From contig JAQFVV010007224.1 of NCBI GenBank assembly GCA_028023455.1, positions 1 to 64,000 on the forward strand: a DNA stretch of 64,000 bases. The letters are read 5' to 3'. This DNA comes from Epiperipatus broadwayi. Taxonomy: Eukaryota > Onychophora > Udeonychophora > Euonychophora > Peripatidae. The position numbers and the translations under genes were made by a program. Under the pieces are notes generated by a model, which saw nothing but the letters and a program-made list of their open reading frames with translations, was not told the DNA's origin and made no database searches. Below, piece after piece: positions 1-13,080 of this stretch (position 1 is the stretch's first letter; each line of letters starts with the position of its first letter).

Positions 1-3000
1 TATATATTGTACCTAATGGAAGTCTCACTTAGCTCCAATAGCTACCATTCCTTATATTAGCTTAACCATTTTGTACAATTGTCCTATTTAAAAAAATAAT
101 AATAATAAAAAGAAGAAATTGTTTAATTAATGAATAAAATATAAAATAATTGGTAATGTAATTATATGTAGTAAGTTGATATAATTATATGTGCAAAGTA
201 AGTCACATATTTGTAGTTAGTTGTGTTGGAGATATAATATAGCATTTCTCTCAAAATAAATGTTTAAGTTATTATTTAAAATGATAATAGATAATGTTAA
301 CTGTGTCATAAGATATCTTTTATTTTATTTACTTTTAATTTATAGCCTAATAACTTTGATAATATTATAAATAGGGTAAATAATGAGAAAATGATTTAAA
401 AATAATCTTTAGTTTTTTTAAAACATTTAGAAAATAATTTAATCTTTAATGTAAATTAGCCTTAACTTGTTAAAAGATATTTTAATATAATATTCCCAAA
501 TATTTTTATTTGTAGTCAGTAAAAATTATAATTAAATATTTAAAGGTAAACTGGAGGTCAAGTTAAAGGTTGAAATGTATATGTCACTTCCCTCTGTGAA
601 TGTTTGTATGCATAGAGATATAAAAAAGTTTTCTACATTAGTTAACCTGTCCTGTTGAGTTATATCAACTCATTAAAGAAAAAGAAAATGAATAAATAAT
701 TAGCTATAATATTAATTTTAAAAAAATAAAAAGGGAATGAATAAAGCAATTATTAATTTAAATTTTGGGAAATCAATCATAAAGGTCTATGGATTAATAA
801 ATGAGACAAAGTTTTAATTTTATATCAGTATTTGTATTTTTATTTTATGTAATTGATGTCATAAAAAACTTGTATTCACTTTTTAAGTTTGTTAAATCAC
901 ATGATGTATTCAAATATCTTGTACATTCTGACCATTTATTAATCAATTTGTATTTCAGTTGATTTTAAAAAAATTACAGTTAAAGATAATTAAGTGGTGT
1001 TTAATTGGTTGTTTAAAAGAAATTGATACCGAAATTTGGGTGTGAAAATAAAAAGATAATTGATATAAAAGGGATGTTTTAGTTTTATTTTACTAGGGTC
1101 CTGAATTTTTTTTTGAAGTTTTCTCTTTTCTAGAACAAGTTAAAAAAAGTGTTAATTATTTTTAAAAAAATATTTTTTTAAAAAAAAAGTATTGTAAATT
1201 ATATATAAGTATTTCAAGTCTACAATGTACAACTGCTAAAAATTAGGTACCACATTTCTTGGCTTCTAACTTCAATTAAGTTTTAAAAACTTTTGGAAAA
1301 ATGCTAGGAGGAAATTTTACTTATGCTATCTTCAATATTAACTATGTGAATAATATCTTATATGAAATAAATTTAAAATATAAACAGTTATTATATTTAT
1401 TGATAAACTATCATTATTGCACAGAACTAAATACCAGTATATATTTATTTAGTTATTCACTAAATAAAATAAAACTTTAAAAAGGAAATTGAAATAGTAT
1501 AGAGACTTAGCTATATATTTAAAATTTTAAATATTCTTGTGCTAATTTCATCTATAGCTAATTCAAATCTTCCACATTATATTAATTTTGCCTGATACTA
1601 ACCAAACCATTTTTCATTATTTTAATTTACCTGCTTCTGAACTAATAAAATAAAATATTTTGTACTGCAGCTATTTAAAGAAGATTTTTTTTAGAAAAAG
1701 TGTATTTATTATAATAATAATAATAGTCTAAAATGTTTATTCAGCTAGACGTTATCTTTTAATCTGTAATTAAAGAATATATTTTGTGTGTAAGAAAATT
1801 ATAAAAAAACTATGTATGCTTATATTTATACTTAAAGTTGGTGGAAACTATTCTAAAAAAAAAACCATTAGACATGCTGAATTCTCTACTGACAAATTGC
1901 TTGCACTTTTATTTAAAGAAAAGCACAAAGAAATAACCTATAAGTGTCTTAGTATTTTATGCGAGTAAATTTAAAAAAAAAAAGAAGCTTAAAAGTGTGG
2001 GTTTTTTAAAAAAAAAAAATGTAATAAAAATGAAGCTATATAATGAAGCTGAATAATTTGTTCTACTTGCCATTTTTGTTGCCAGCTTATTTTTAGCCTA
2101 TTATTATATTTTATTATATATTGCATAGTTAAACTATAATACCTTGGAATGAAGAACTGAAGTAATTTTTAATAACTATTTTATATACTTCTTTAGGAAA
2201 TCTTTGCCATGTTTAAATTAATAAGTATTTTGACCAGAAGCTTCACAAAAATATTGTCCCATCAAAAAGTTTATATACATGTGTTTAACAGGTAGGCCAT
2301 ATGGAGAAAGCTGAAACTATGAACTAAAGTTTATATTATTTTTATTTTGTTTGTTTTATTGGTTTTAAAAAAACCAGGAAAATACTTTATGCTATATATT
2401 TTTTATAAATGTGTGCAATATTGTTTGGTATGAAATATGCCAGGTAATTTAATTCATATAATTTTAGGATTAATGTGTGTATTAGAATGTGAAGACATCT
2501 TACCATTCTCAGGTAACATTATTATTACATTTGGTAAGCATTTAATAAGTTAACGTATATTTCAGTCATTTTTATCTCATGGAGATTTTCATATCTCACT
2601 GTTAACTAATTTAAATGTATGGTATTTCACTCGGTTGTATGTAAAACAGCCCAAGAGATGAAAACAAGGTTTTCCATTCATTTCTTTATATAAATGCTAC
2701 ATTAATAATAACCATAAATATATTTTTATATATTCACTGAGAATTAATTTTCTCACACTTAATTCACACTCTTTTAATGTTCACTAGCCACTATAGTTTA
2801 ATAGTTAAAATTTTATTATGTGTGCATTGTACTTTTGCCTAGAATTTTATATGCGTTTAATATTTTAAAGTAGTTATTTTATAGTTGGTTGACATAATTT
2901 GCATTGTTGGTTCTGACATTGATTAATATGGATTATAATTTAAAATTTTTGAAGATGACTTAGTCAGTTGAAGTGATGTTGATATCTTGTTGTTAGTTTA

Positions 3001-4773
3001 GTATTTGCTGGCCTCATGGAGCAAGATATTACTTGTATGCTTGATGGAGTACACAAAGTCCTCCATCCTTATTTTATTGCTTTTCTATGAGGTGATAGAG
3101 TTCATTCTCAGTGACGATTATCATATGTTAGGTATTTTTAGTGATTGTAATCACATATTTTGAAGCTGTTTAGATCCCATGGAGAGGATCATATATTTCC
3201 TGGTGGATTTTTTCCTGTTCCTGTTCCAGCATCCTTTTTTCTGCCCCAAAGATAGATATTTTGGAAGCCACCACAGTTTTACTAAGTTGTTCAGCTTTGT
3301 GGAGTATATGTGTATTTTTGGACTATCACTCATGAAGTATTACTGCTATTTTTACCACAGTAGGTGATGTTGCAAGTATTTTAGATATGTTATGACAAGA
3401 TATGTTTGTTTGAGAAACTCTGTTTCTTCAGATTGTATTTAGTTATTTTAATGCTTAAAGGTTTATCAATGTTAGCATTGTGCTGTTATGATAGTTTTAT
3501 CATCTACAAATCAACCAACAATAATTAATATTTATATTTTATGTATGTAGATTTATGCATATGCCTATAAGTTGCAATTAACACATACTAAGTAATTAAT
3601 ATGTTCATAGAGAGTTTTTGCCAAAGGAAATGTAAGTATTTCAATTTCTAATTTTAAACAATTGGTGTAATAATTTTATGTGGACAAGAATTTCTTGAAA
3701 TGTGTGTAAAAATGACCTATGCTGAATGGCCCATGCATCTAATTTAAATTAGTTTAACTTTAATATAAATTTAATTAAGTACTTTACTAGCTATAATATT
3801 AAATAATGGTATAACTAATGATAATTTTAAAATTTATGCTATATATGCTAGTACTAACATAGCTTTTGCTTAGCTCATTGTATTCAATATGAACAAATTT
3901 AGTTTCTTATTCTGGTTGCTAAATCTTACCACCATATTATCAAATATATCAGTAAAAATAAAGTTATGTTTGTTAAGCTTACACTATAAAGAGATTTTAG
4001 AATCCTTAATATATTAAGGAGGTTATTTGAATAGATTTAAATATCAAATTAGCCTCTGTTCACTCTTGTGAGTATTTTTTATTAAATTAAACAGTTGGAA
4101 AACAGTTAATGAGGTATAATCAGTTACTTTATTCGACTAAAATATTGTAATTTAGTGTAAGTCAAAAAATAATGCTAGTCAAATTATTAAAAGATAACAG
4201 TGCTCTCTTGGAAATGTTTGCCTTCATTTTGTAAATATTTATTATGTATTATTATTAATAAATCAAATTTGTTATTATTTAAAAAGTTCAGTTTCTGTTT
4301 GTTTTTCTTTTATATGCTATTGTCTTGAGTTCCAAAAGTGCATGATGCTCACAAGGTATACAGAGTATTTTATAGTGGGTTAAATTATTTTAAGGTATGC
4401 TTATCATTGTGGTTCTCAGATTACATCACATTAACAGATAATTATGTATTCACAAATACTTAGTATAATGTTTATTTTAAGATTAATTTTGTTATTCTTA
4501 TTTTCTCAGACTGAAGATTATATAATATAAGATGAAGACAATTAGTGATTCAGAAAATTATTTACTATGTTTCAAACTACATTATCTTTTTTTTTAAAAA
4601 TTGAAATCCACCTACATTTAATTTCATAAGTAGGTTGTCTGTGAGTAGGTGGACAGAAATAAAAAGCACCCTTAACCTTTTCCCAGCTCGAGTGATGTTC
4701 TAGGTCATAGGCCATAATTAGTTTAAAATTAAATTAATTAATCAAATCTTTAAATTAATATATGTATATATAT
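1..4773 (+). repeat. S1: copy of a long dispersed repeat or inverted segmental duplication (partner 36071-42910)
   Basis: No gene is visible; every frame is closed quickly. The whole stretch aligns by eye, in inverse orientation, with 36071 to about 42910. Matching anchors include 'ttatgtggacaagaatt' near 3676 (reverse complement near 37200), 'gtcagttgaagtgatgttg' near 2963 (reverse complement near 37900), 'gctgaattctctactga' near 1876 (reverse complement near 40685), and the 'taatttaaattttggga' tract near 754 (reverse complement near 42280). Similarity is interrupted by many small gaps, so the duplication is old. At its right edge it ends in a TA-rich tract where copy F of the TGTAAC family begins; the left edge lies at or beyond the window start. 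It may be a very long transposon or a duplicated intron or intergenic segment; no coding signature separates these. A short AT-rich open frame at 1786-1968 is not conserved as a protein in the partner. Confidence 0.75.
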
Positions 4774-6730
4774 TTTAACGATCGGGGGAGAAGGAGACTT
4801 AACTTAATCTGCACTACAGGGCGCCATTAGGCATTTGAACCTAGAAAATTTATATAGTAGGCAGGTACGTTAAGTTTAAAAAAAAATTTTTTTATTTTAA
4901 TTTATATATTTGGATTCCGATCATTTGCCCAAGGTCACTAGCTCATAGAGTAGCAGAGATTTTAAAACATTTATAAGTTTCAATAAACTTCTATTCTCAA
5001 AGTATATATTAAATATTTAGAACAATAAAATAAAAGATGCCACTGCCAGTAATTAACACACAAATAGATTTTTATTAATGCGCATTTAAAATTGAGGAAT
5101 AAATTTATTTTTAGATTTTAACATTAATATTTTTTTTTTTTTAATTTAAATTACTATTTTAAATAGATCGCACAGATGGATATTTAAATTATATTTTACT
5201 TTAGCATGTCGAGCATAGATAGTCTACATGGATTTTTTCTCACTTAAAAACTTATCAAAACATTCATTCAATCTCAGACTAAAAGTTCGTAGTCAACCCA
5301 ATGCCTGCTTCCAGATATATAGTCACAATCAATGCAATCTGAAGATGCTAGCATAAAACCATGCAGACAGGAATGTGCATCTGACTGCGTGATATTATTT
5401 GAAGGAAATGATCCATGTCTAGAACAGGAAAGTGCATCTGTCAGACTAAGGAATCATGTATATATATATATATATATTTAAAGAGTGCTACATATGGGGG
5501 GAGAGCAGTCTTTCTGCCGACTTATAAATTCCTGTCCATAGAGCTAGAAGGGGTTAATGGCACAGTAAATACATCTGCAACCATTGCAATGGTATGACTG
5601 CCTCTTTGGGGTCATGCATTCAGGTGGGCACGTTGCTCTGTATGTTAAACATGCTTCACATTACATTAATATAAATGTCTATATATCTCTCCACTAGCAC
5701 TGACACAACCATGAAACAAATAGCCTGAAATTAAAATCCCTTAAATGAAACATAAACGAATTTAAACATAGTTATTAATCTTTATCCATGCAGCTATCTA
5801 CACCCAACTTTAAATTTAATACATTTTAGTTAAAACATAATACACACAAAAAAAATGAAATGGAAATGATTGCTTAAACATCTACATAAAAAATATCAAT
5901 AATTGAATTTGCATTCTTTAAGTCAGATAAGAGTTCTTATTTTTAGTTATTAATTACTTGCAATTTTAGGAAAGTTCTTATTAGATAGACACAATAGTTC
6001 ATACTTTACAGTTTTAAGAGATTGAGAAGTCCATCTTCGTGATCACCTTCGTAGATTTTGAACTTCTTTGAAATGAAACTGTGACTTGCCATGCATTTGG
6101 TCAGGAACTGTCATCCAGAGGCCTCAGCTGGTTTGTCCGGAAAATTAAATTTATTGCAGACTTCCACATCATGAAAATCTGCAATATAGCTAGTTATAAT
6201 GATCTATACATAGTCAGCTCTAAGATAACAATTATAATATTACTTTGGATTTTATATTTTTATTAGTCTCTTATCATTAGATCTTGAGATTCAATGAGCA
6301 ATACATTACTAATCCATTCATGTTTCAGTTATGGTCTGTGCTGTCATTTTCGTGTTTGCATTGGTCATTTAATTCCTTTGTATTCTCTTATCTGACCATT
6401 TAATTTATTTTACATGCCTCACAAGGTAGTTTGCTTTTGAACAATCATTTAATTAATAAGACAATCATTTCAATTTTCTAAGACTATAGAAATCAACATT
6501 ACTTCTATTTTTAAAATATCAATCTTTATATCTTTACTTTTTTACAAAAAAAATTACTTTCAAATATTTTTATTTTTTAAAAGTTTTTAAAGTTGTCCAT
6601 CACGCGATCTATATATATGTTAAACAGTTTTTAAATTAAGTTTTTTTTTCTTTTTAATAAATCAATTTTTATTTATGATCTTTTATTTTAATTTTAAAAT
6701 AATGTGACGAGATATTATATTCTGTTACAA
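4774..6730 (-). mobile_element. TGTAAC-family repeat, copy F (about 2 kb, LTR-like or MITE-like)
   Basis: Diverged member of the family also present at 6741-8966, 38355-40493, 52395-54593, 58393-60418 and 61014-63078. On the plus strand it starts with the family 3' block (gcactacagggcgccatta... at 4811, then gaacctag and a poly-A stretch). It ends with the family 5' terminus in reverse, 'ctgttacaa' at 6722-6730, preceded by the inner arm 'tgtgacga' near 6703. The segment 6080-6240 ('catttggtcaggaactgtc', 'cctcagctggtttgtccgg') matches copy A at 38890-39000 in reverse, so F and A share the same promoter-side module. It contains no open frame beyond about 61 codons and those are not shared as proteins. 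Its middle is the most divergent of the six. Confidence 0.75.
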
Positions 6731-6740
6731 TATATATATA

Positions 6741-7007
6741 TTGTAATGATCCGGAGCAATAACACTTAACGTAAACTGTACTACAGGGCGCCATCTAGGC
6801 ATTTGAACCTAGAAAAATTTGTAAAGTAGGCAGATACGTAAGTCAAAAAAAAAAATTTATTTTGATTCCGGTCATTAGCCCATGTCACTAGCTCAGTGGA
6901 ATAGCAGAGATTAAATAATATAATATCTTATCTAATTATATTTCAATATTAAAAAAATAAATAAAATAAGCCACTGCCAGTAATTAACATACAAACATTT
7001 ATTTATG

Positions 7008-7039
<32 letters not shown>

Positions 7040-8966
7040 AGATTTAAAATTGTTTTAGTATCAGTTTACATTTTAACATTTAACATTATTTTTAACTTTA
7101 CTTTAATTTACCTTTAATTACTATTATATTATAATTTTACATTTTAATTAAGTTCGCACATATAAATTTATGAAAGCTTGTTTATAATGTTGAATATAGA
7201 TCGGTTACATAGATTTCATGGTCAAAAACATTTCAAAAGAAACATAAACGATCAAAATACAAAATTATTGATTACTGACAATTGCGGAGGGAAATTTATA
7301 TGTAACCCAATAGTATTCACCATAAGATACTTGCATTGTCACCAATAACTTAAAAGACATCCGAATAAATACATTTTAGATACTCACCGTAAGGTATCAT
7401 TATTTATCGAATGTCTATATATTTTGATCAAATATGAAAACCCAAAACATACTTAACCGATAACCAATCCATGCAAGCGTCTATAAACAACTTAAATTTA
7501 ATGCATTTTTATTTAGGGTCAAGTATGAATAGACCACATAGATTTGTATTTGAAAATAAAATATTCTATCCCTATTTAACCTTAGGCTAAAATTCGCAGT
7601 CAAACTGGCATCAATTCATCTGATACATCGATGTATTCAATGTAATACGGAATACGGCAGCACCAAAAAGATTAAGAGAAGATATTGACTTTCATTAGAT
7701 AGGAATATTACTTCTATCCAACGAGAAGAACAATAAAAAAAAAACTCCATAGAAAGGAACTGCGCTCTGCGTCTTATAATTCCTTCCATAGGCAAAACGG
7801 GAGAGTGTGGCATATGAAGCGATTCTGCCAGTAGCGAATCTCCGACTACATCTACTAACTACATCAATATATCCAATTCATTGACCCAATCTAACAACGA
7901 CACAAATAACCTAAGATTACCCTCCCCTAATATAACTTTACAAATCTATACAGCCATTCATGCCCGACTTAAGTTTAACATTTATATAATTAATTTAACG
8001 AAAAACAAAAAAATCATGATAAAAACTTAAAGAATAAAAAATAAATAACATGATTTTACATAAATAAGAAAAAAATACATCAAATAACACTATTAATAAA
8101 GAATTTAGTTTGGTCAAATAGGATCATATTGCAATCATTTAAATATAGAAAATTTTAATTTAATGTTCATTATTTATAAAGTTCTTACAGTTTAAAACAG
8201 TACATCTTTATCCATTGCTTGCCATGAATGTGAATTCCCACGCCATCCTAAGATTGGTATCCATTTAGCCGTTGTTTTATTTATTCATCCGGAGGTTTTT
8301 GCTTTAACTGGTCCTCAATGTAGAAAAACGATAGTTCATTTCTCTTTCTTTACTAGCAAAACTGAAGGGATTGAATCATGCATCTTTTTCAATCCCTTCT
8401 TCACTTCCACACTACCATATATCTCTCACATCGTAATTAATCATCCACTCACTGATTAATAATTTCCAAATTTTCCTTTTATACGTATTCGAAGGATTGA
8501 CTTGGCATTATGTCATCGATGTGATGATACTTTCGCTGAGGTCCAATTTCCCGATGGATTTCTTTCATTGGCTATTTGTTTCTATTGTTTTCCTATCTGA
8601 CCAATGTTTTTATATTTAAATGCTCAAGGCTGGTTTACATTTGACTAATTAAATTTATCATTTCCATTTCTGATTAATTAACCTGTTTTCCAAATCAAAG
8701 ATATATTTAAGATAAATTTAAAGATATAATTTTATCTCCAAATCTTTTTAAGTTTTTGTTTTTAAAATACCTTTTCTATTTTTAATACAGTTTTATTTTA
8801 ATAATTTTTTTTATCTGTGCGATTTAATATATACGAGTTTAAGATGATATTTAATTTCACTTTTTAATTCTTAAAGAAACTTTTTAAATGCGAACTTTTT
8901 AATTTACTTTCATGTTTAATAAATATAAAAACAAAACAATGTAACGAACGTCTGTGCTCATTACAA
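6741..8966 (-). mobile_element. TGTAAC-family repeat, copy D (about 2.2 kb)
   Basis: On the plus strand it runs from 'ttgtaatgatcc' to 'gctcattacaa', so the ends are short inverted repeats of the form TTGTAAYGA. The family 5' end is on the right: an additional internal arm 'tgtaacga' lies at about 8940. It is closely matched by copy E (52395-54593) over nearly its full length, for example the shared '...catgcaagcgtctataaac' near 7472 and 53111. No protein is encoded. Reverse-strand promoter-like features (TATA box at 8473-8486, CCAAT-type motif near 8566) lie in the 5' quarter. The termini TGT...ACA, TATA box and AATAAA motifs fit a solo LTR. The flanking (TA)n and lack of a clear 4-6 bp duplication leave a TA-targeting non-autonomous DNA transposon possible. 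Confidence 0.8.
8473..8486 (-). promoter_or_regulatory. TATA-box of TGTAAC-family copy D
   Basis: The minus strand reads tacgtataaaagga. The position relative to the family 5' end (about 480 bp) is close to that of the TATA boxes in the other copies (near 38820, 58857, 61467 and, on the minus strand, near 54106). A CCAAT-type motif lies roughly 90 bp upstream. This is a conserved position rather than a chance AT-rich match, but activity is inferred. Confidence 0.5.
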
Positions 8967-8984
8967 TATATATATATATATATA

Positions 8985-9177
8985 TGCTCTGATTTAATGA
9001 CAGATAGTTATCTTATCTTGGGGAAGCAGTAATTACAAGTGTAGTTCTTACATCCTATGGTCAGCCCAGATACCACTCACTTGTTTATTCATCCAAGCAA
9101 TCAGTTATAAGGCAACTTTATAAACTTTTATCTTTCACAAGAGTTTAATTAAAAGGTCTGAGATTCTTTACTGTGGT
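8985..9177 (+). mobile_element. G-family repeat, copy G1, left part (split by a LINE)
   Basis: This begins after a (TA)n tract with 'gatttaatgacagatag' and carries 'ggggaagcagtaattacaag' near 9020 and 'tttatctttcacaagag' near 9128. The same landmarks occur in reverse complement in G2 at 35920-36070. The G2 sequence continues without a break into what in this copy is found only at 15176 onward. A ~6 kb LINE has therefore inserted here and split the element. The breakpoint carries a likely target-site duplication: tttactgtggt at 9167-9177 versus tttactcttgtggt at 15176-15189. Confidence 0.75.
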
Positions 9178-9659
9178 TTTTTTTCAGTGATGAGATTTTT
9201 ATTCATAAAAAAAAAACAGATACAGTAAAATAAATGAAGTTTCAAAAGCAACATGGTGAAAGGGGAAGGATACATGTAAAAAGGAAAAGGTGAGTGGAGA
9301 GGGCAAATGGTGTGTAGTCCAGGCTGGTCAGAAATGCATGTCTTCATGATTGAGTCCTATGACAGAGGCTGAGAGGATGAAAGTTGGAGGATGGCCCAAG
9401 TGGCTTTGAGGAGTGGAGGTGGGGTTAGCTTAGTATCTCAGGTTTTGAGAGAGTGAATTAGGTCCAAAAGGTTTTGATCGACTGAATGTACTCTCTGGTC
9501 AAAGATAATGGAACATCAGAGCAACCAGAGAGTTCAGATGAAAAAACTGAGTCCAATAACTGCAAAGACCTCTGTTTTTATGGATTCTTGGAGGTTGAAG
9601 ATGGTTTTCCTGTGCGAGAAAAGGCAGGAGTTGATGATATTTTTCATGCCAAGCAGAAA

Positions 9660-9730
9660 AGGACATTAAAGTAGGAAGTGTTGGAGGATTTAATTGTCAG
9701 TTTTACAGAGCTGGCATATGGGAGAAATTT
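9660..9730 (-). pseudogene. LINE ORF2 C-terminal zinc-finger remnant
   Basis: The reverse strand reads ICQLCKTDN, a stop, then ILQHFLL, a stop and CP in one frame. Apart from the two stops this matches the CX2C...LQHFLxxC pattern found at the ends of many APE-type LINE ORF2 proteins, where it is thought to contact nucleic acid. The two in-frame stops show it is dead. It lies about 900 bp downstream of the YVDD reverse-transcriptase motif, as expected for the same protein. Confidence 0.6.
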
Positions 9731-9739
9731 TTGTGAAAC

Positions 9740-11848
9740 CCCAATGATCGGCCACAAAATTAATTTGTGGGAATGGAGTGAAGATTGATTTTGAGAAGGA
9801 AAATGAGGAATTTTCCTCAAGGAACCACCTTTTAAATTTGTAGATTAATTGAGCATCGGTAAGTTTGAGGAATGTAGGGGACACAATGGAGAAAACTGTG
9901 ATCTGATTGAAAACCTCCCAGTACTTTACTTTGCTGCTGATGGATAATATAACAAAGCCAGTCTTTTGTAGGATGTTGGCAATGAGTGAGATCTACTACC
10001 TGAGCCTGCCACTGGGAGGTGGAGTGTCAGTGGGTGGGATAATGATATGCAGAAGCTTGGCAGGGAAGTGACTTAGAAGTGTGAGGATAATGTTATGGGA
10101 TCTCTGGATCAGAAGAGTGTTGATGGAGTGCAGGCCCAACCCATAGCGATTTTTAGGAAAACAAGTTCTTTTTAGGCTGATCGCCACCACCTTTCTACCC
10201 CAGAGAAAATGGGTGCAAAGAGAAGTTGATTTTGGATATAAAGGGATGTGTAGGTAAAACAATGGGGAGATAGTATGCTATTTTAGAAAACACTAAAAGA
10301 TTGAGGAGGGTCACTTTCCCATAAAGGGAGAGGTAGATGCTTGTGATAATGCTGAGGGTGGATGATATGCTTTGATAGAGTGTGGTTTGGACATGTACTC
10401 TCATGTGTTTAGGAGACAGAATGAGGGGGAATCCAAGGAAGTTGTGTGGCTTGGCATTAAAGGTGGAACAGATTTGTTTACCAGTTGAATGTTGCCAGGC
10501 CGCTGATTTATTACTGCTAAATTCCAGCCTCTATGTTTTGGAAAATGAGGTGAGAATTTGTTGAAGCCTGGGGATGAGATCAACTGATGGAAGGAAGACT
10601 ACCACATCATCTACATAAGCAAGTCATTTGATGCTTTTGCTCAGTGCAGGAATGAAGATGCCAGGGAGGTCATTTTCTAGCCTGAGCAAGAAGTGATTCA
10701 GAAATGCAGTGAACACTTACCAGAGAGCCCTGAGGGATGGATATGTTGGGTGTGAAGCTGAGGGCAACTTTCCCAACCAGGGTAACTAGGATTTCTCTGT
10801 TGGACAAGAGATTGTTGAGAATGGACAGAAGGGCCTCTAGGACATTCAGGTTTCTAATGACACTGACTAGCAGTATGACCCTAACAGAATCAAAAGCTGC
10901 CTGGTTGTCTAGTTGAACAGTGATGGGCCTACTATTCCAAGACTGCCTAACATGCTTGGTGGTTATCTTAGAAAGTGTGGCAGCCCCTAGAGTGGAGTGC
11001 TATTTACAAGCAAACTGTGAGGCAGAAATGGCAGGGAGTATGGATTGTTCTAGTGATTCTTTAATGGTAGACTCAATAAGTTTTATGAGCAGAGAGTTCA
11101 TCGAAATTGGCCTAAGACTCTTGAGCTCAGTAGGTGACTGATCTTTCTTAAGGAAAGTGACTAATGTTACCAGATAGAGACCTTCGATAATGTAAGCACT
11201 TGAAGCCAGGTTGTTCATCATGTTGAGAGTACTAGGGATGGTGAACTGACTTAGGTGGAGAAGGATAAACTTGGGGATGGCAGGAACACCAGGGTGGACA
11301 TTCTGAGGAAAGCTTTTCTGTTTGTTAAGTAGCATGGCCTGGGTGATTCCAGGATCAGAACCAACATTCAAGGTTGATGGCATAGTAAAAGGAGAATTGT
11401 CAGCTTTGAAAAGCATATGCTTGTAATGGTTTCTCAAATGAAGGAGCAATTTCTGACCTATGTAGGATTTGTTGATGACTGTGATGGATGAGAGGATGGT
11501 TTGCTTCCTGTGGAAACCAAGAGCCCACCCCAGGTAACTTCTCTTCCAACAATGCTGATTCACCACATACCTCTGGATGCATTTGACTGAGATGTACTCA
11601 GCCAAGGCCTTTTGAGTATCATGGTATTGAAGTTTCAGTTGGATGATGGTGCTAATGTCTAATGGCTCAATCTCCTGATCATTTAGTTGCATGGAAATTT
11701 TGTCCATAAAAGCCAGAAACTTGAGGTGATCAGGAATTCCAGGTGTTTTTGTGGATGCAGCATTTCCACAAATGCAAAGATGGGCTCCATTTGAAGGATA
11801 TTGATTATATGAAGGTATATATAAATTTCTGAAAAGTGCTGTAGGCAT
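9740..11848 (-). pseudogene. LINE ORF2 reverse transcriptase region, frameshifted and with stops
   Basis: This would copy the element RNA into the genome by target-primed reverse transcription. An open stretch of 282 codons (11000-11848) carries the region before and at the start of the RT fold, including FLKKDQSPTELKSLRPISM near 11100-11155 (the RPIS block) and SILPAISASQFACK. Further motifs appear in shifted frames: LDNQAAFDSV near 10880-10915 (first catalytic aspartate, motif A), ISIPQGSL near 10730-10750 (motif B) and AYVDDVVV near 10597-10621 (catalytic YxDD). Motif order and spacing fit a LINE RT. Several frameshifts and stops occur between motifs. Other open frames in this interval on the plus strand are shadows. 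Confidence 0.8.
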
Positions 11849-11913
11849 ATTTTGTTTGTTGAGGAATCAATGTTCTTCTGAGGCCAAGGTTTACTAGAGG
11901 GCCAGAGTTAATG

Positions 11914-12910
11914 TCAAGGGAGAGGTGTAATGTCTTGTGATCTGAAAAAGATATGGTGTGGTTGGGCCAATTCAATCATGAAATGGAGATCAGGAGAATA
12001 GAATGTTAAATCAATGAGGGTCCGATGCTTATGGGTGTAGAAAGTGGAGGCATGGTCTGAGAAAAAGCCCTGGTCACACATTAAGCCCCTGAACAGGAGA
12101 TATAGATATTTGTTTGTAAAGGACTGGTAGCCCATATTGAAGTCACTCAGAATGAGAATGGGAAAGGAGGTGGTAGTGGTGATATTGTTGATTTTCTAAA
12201 TAATAGATTTAATGAGGGTGTCACTGTTATTGGAGGGCAGATATAAAAAAATCACAAAACTTCTGAAGTGCCCAAACTGCACCTCCAAAATAATAGAATG
12301 AGCATTGATATGTATGATGGAAAAGGTAGAGAGAGGGGCATGGTTATTAATGAGGATGGTGACTCCTCCAGCAGAAGTCAGGGCAGTAGAAAACCTGGGA
12401 AAGACTAAAGGTGGACAAAATGGAGTAAATCCTGTGTTTGAAGTGAGTGGAGAGTTTAGTTTGAGCAAGAAGAGGATGTTGGGAGAGTTGAGTTCAAACC
12501 AGCATTTGAAAGTGAGGAGCCTATAAATTGGAATTAAGATCCCCAAATGTTTAAATTGACAACAGAGATAAGCATATGTGATCTCAAGATATGGGCATAA
12601 AAGAATGAAGAAAACAGTAGGAATTGAAGTTTTTATGGTGAGCAGGGATGAACTGGGCTGGGAGGTCTGGGAGAGATATGAGGAGTACAGTTCTTGCTTC
12701 TCCTGACAGAATTGCACAATAATTCATTCTTGATGTCACTTGATGAACCACTGTCTGGGAAAATTCAGCAGAGGAAGGTGAGAGAGTGCAAAGGGAGGAG
12801 GCTGACAAGGCCCATGTTGAAGCCAGAGAATTCTCTGCTGAAAGAATTCTTTTTTTCCTTGTGCATTCTGTATGTCTGAAACTTGCCCTTGGTTCAGGAA
12901 AAGGATCCAT
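11914..12910 (-). pseudogene. LINE ORF2 APE-type endonuclease region, broken
   Basis: N-terminal endonuclease of ORF2, which nicks target DNA. Visible pieces from the N-terminal side are SAGGVTILINNHAPLSTF and INAHSIILEVQFGHF near 12280-12380, ILSDFNMGYQSF near 12125-12165 (equivalent of the GDFN catalytic motif, with G replaced by S), TLIDLTFYSPDLHFMIE near 11975-12030 and RSQDITPLP near 11915-11945 (equivalent of the terminal SDH motif, degraded). The pieces fall in at least two frames (12196-12717 and 11914-12135), so there is a frameshift near 12180. Order and spacing match APE endonucleases of LINEs. Confidence 0.75.
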
Positions 12911-13080
12911 TATGGTTTTACTGGGAATATCAAGGATGAAAGTCTTCCTGTCAGAGTTGGTATCACTATCAGATGGGTTAGGACATGCCTGATTCTAATG
13001 TTTCTTGTTAGTGGTGAAAGAGCCAGAGTTGGTAGACCCAGACAGGATGATTACTGAGTTTGAATAAGTGTTCCTGTCCA

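Noticed and set aside
3151-3367. Overlapping frames on both strands, with a similar peptide at 37524-37724
   Set aside because: The similarity is due to the S1/S2 duplication; frames are short and interrupted by (TA)n in S2, with no domain.
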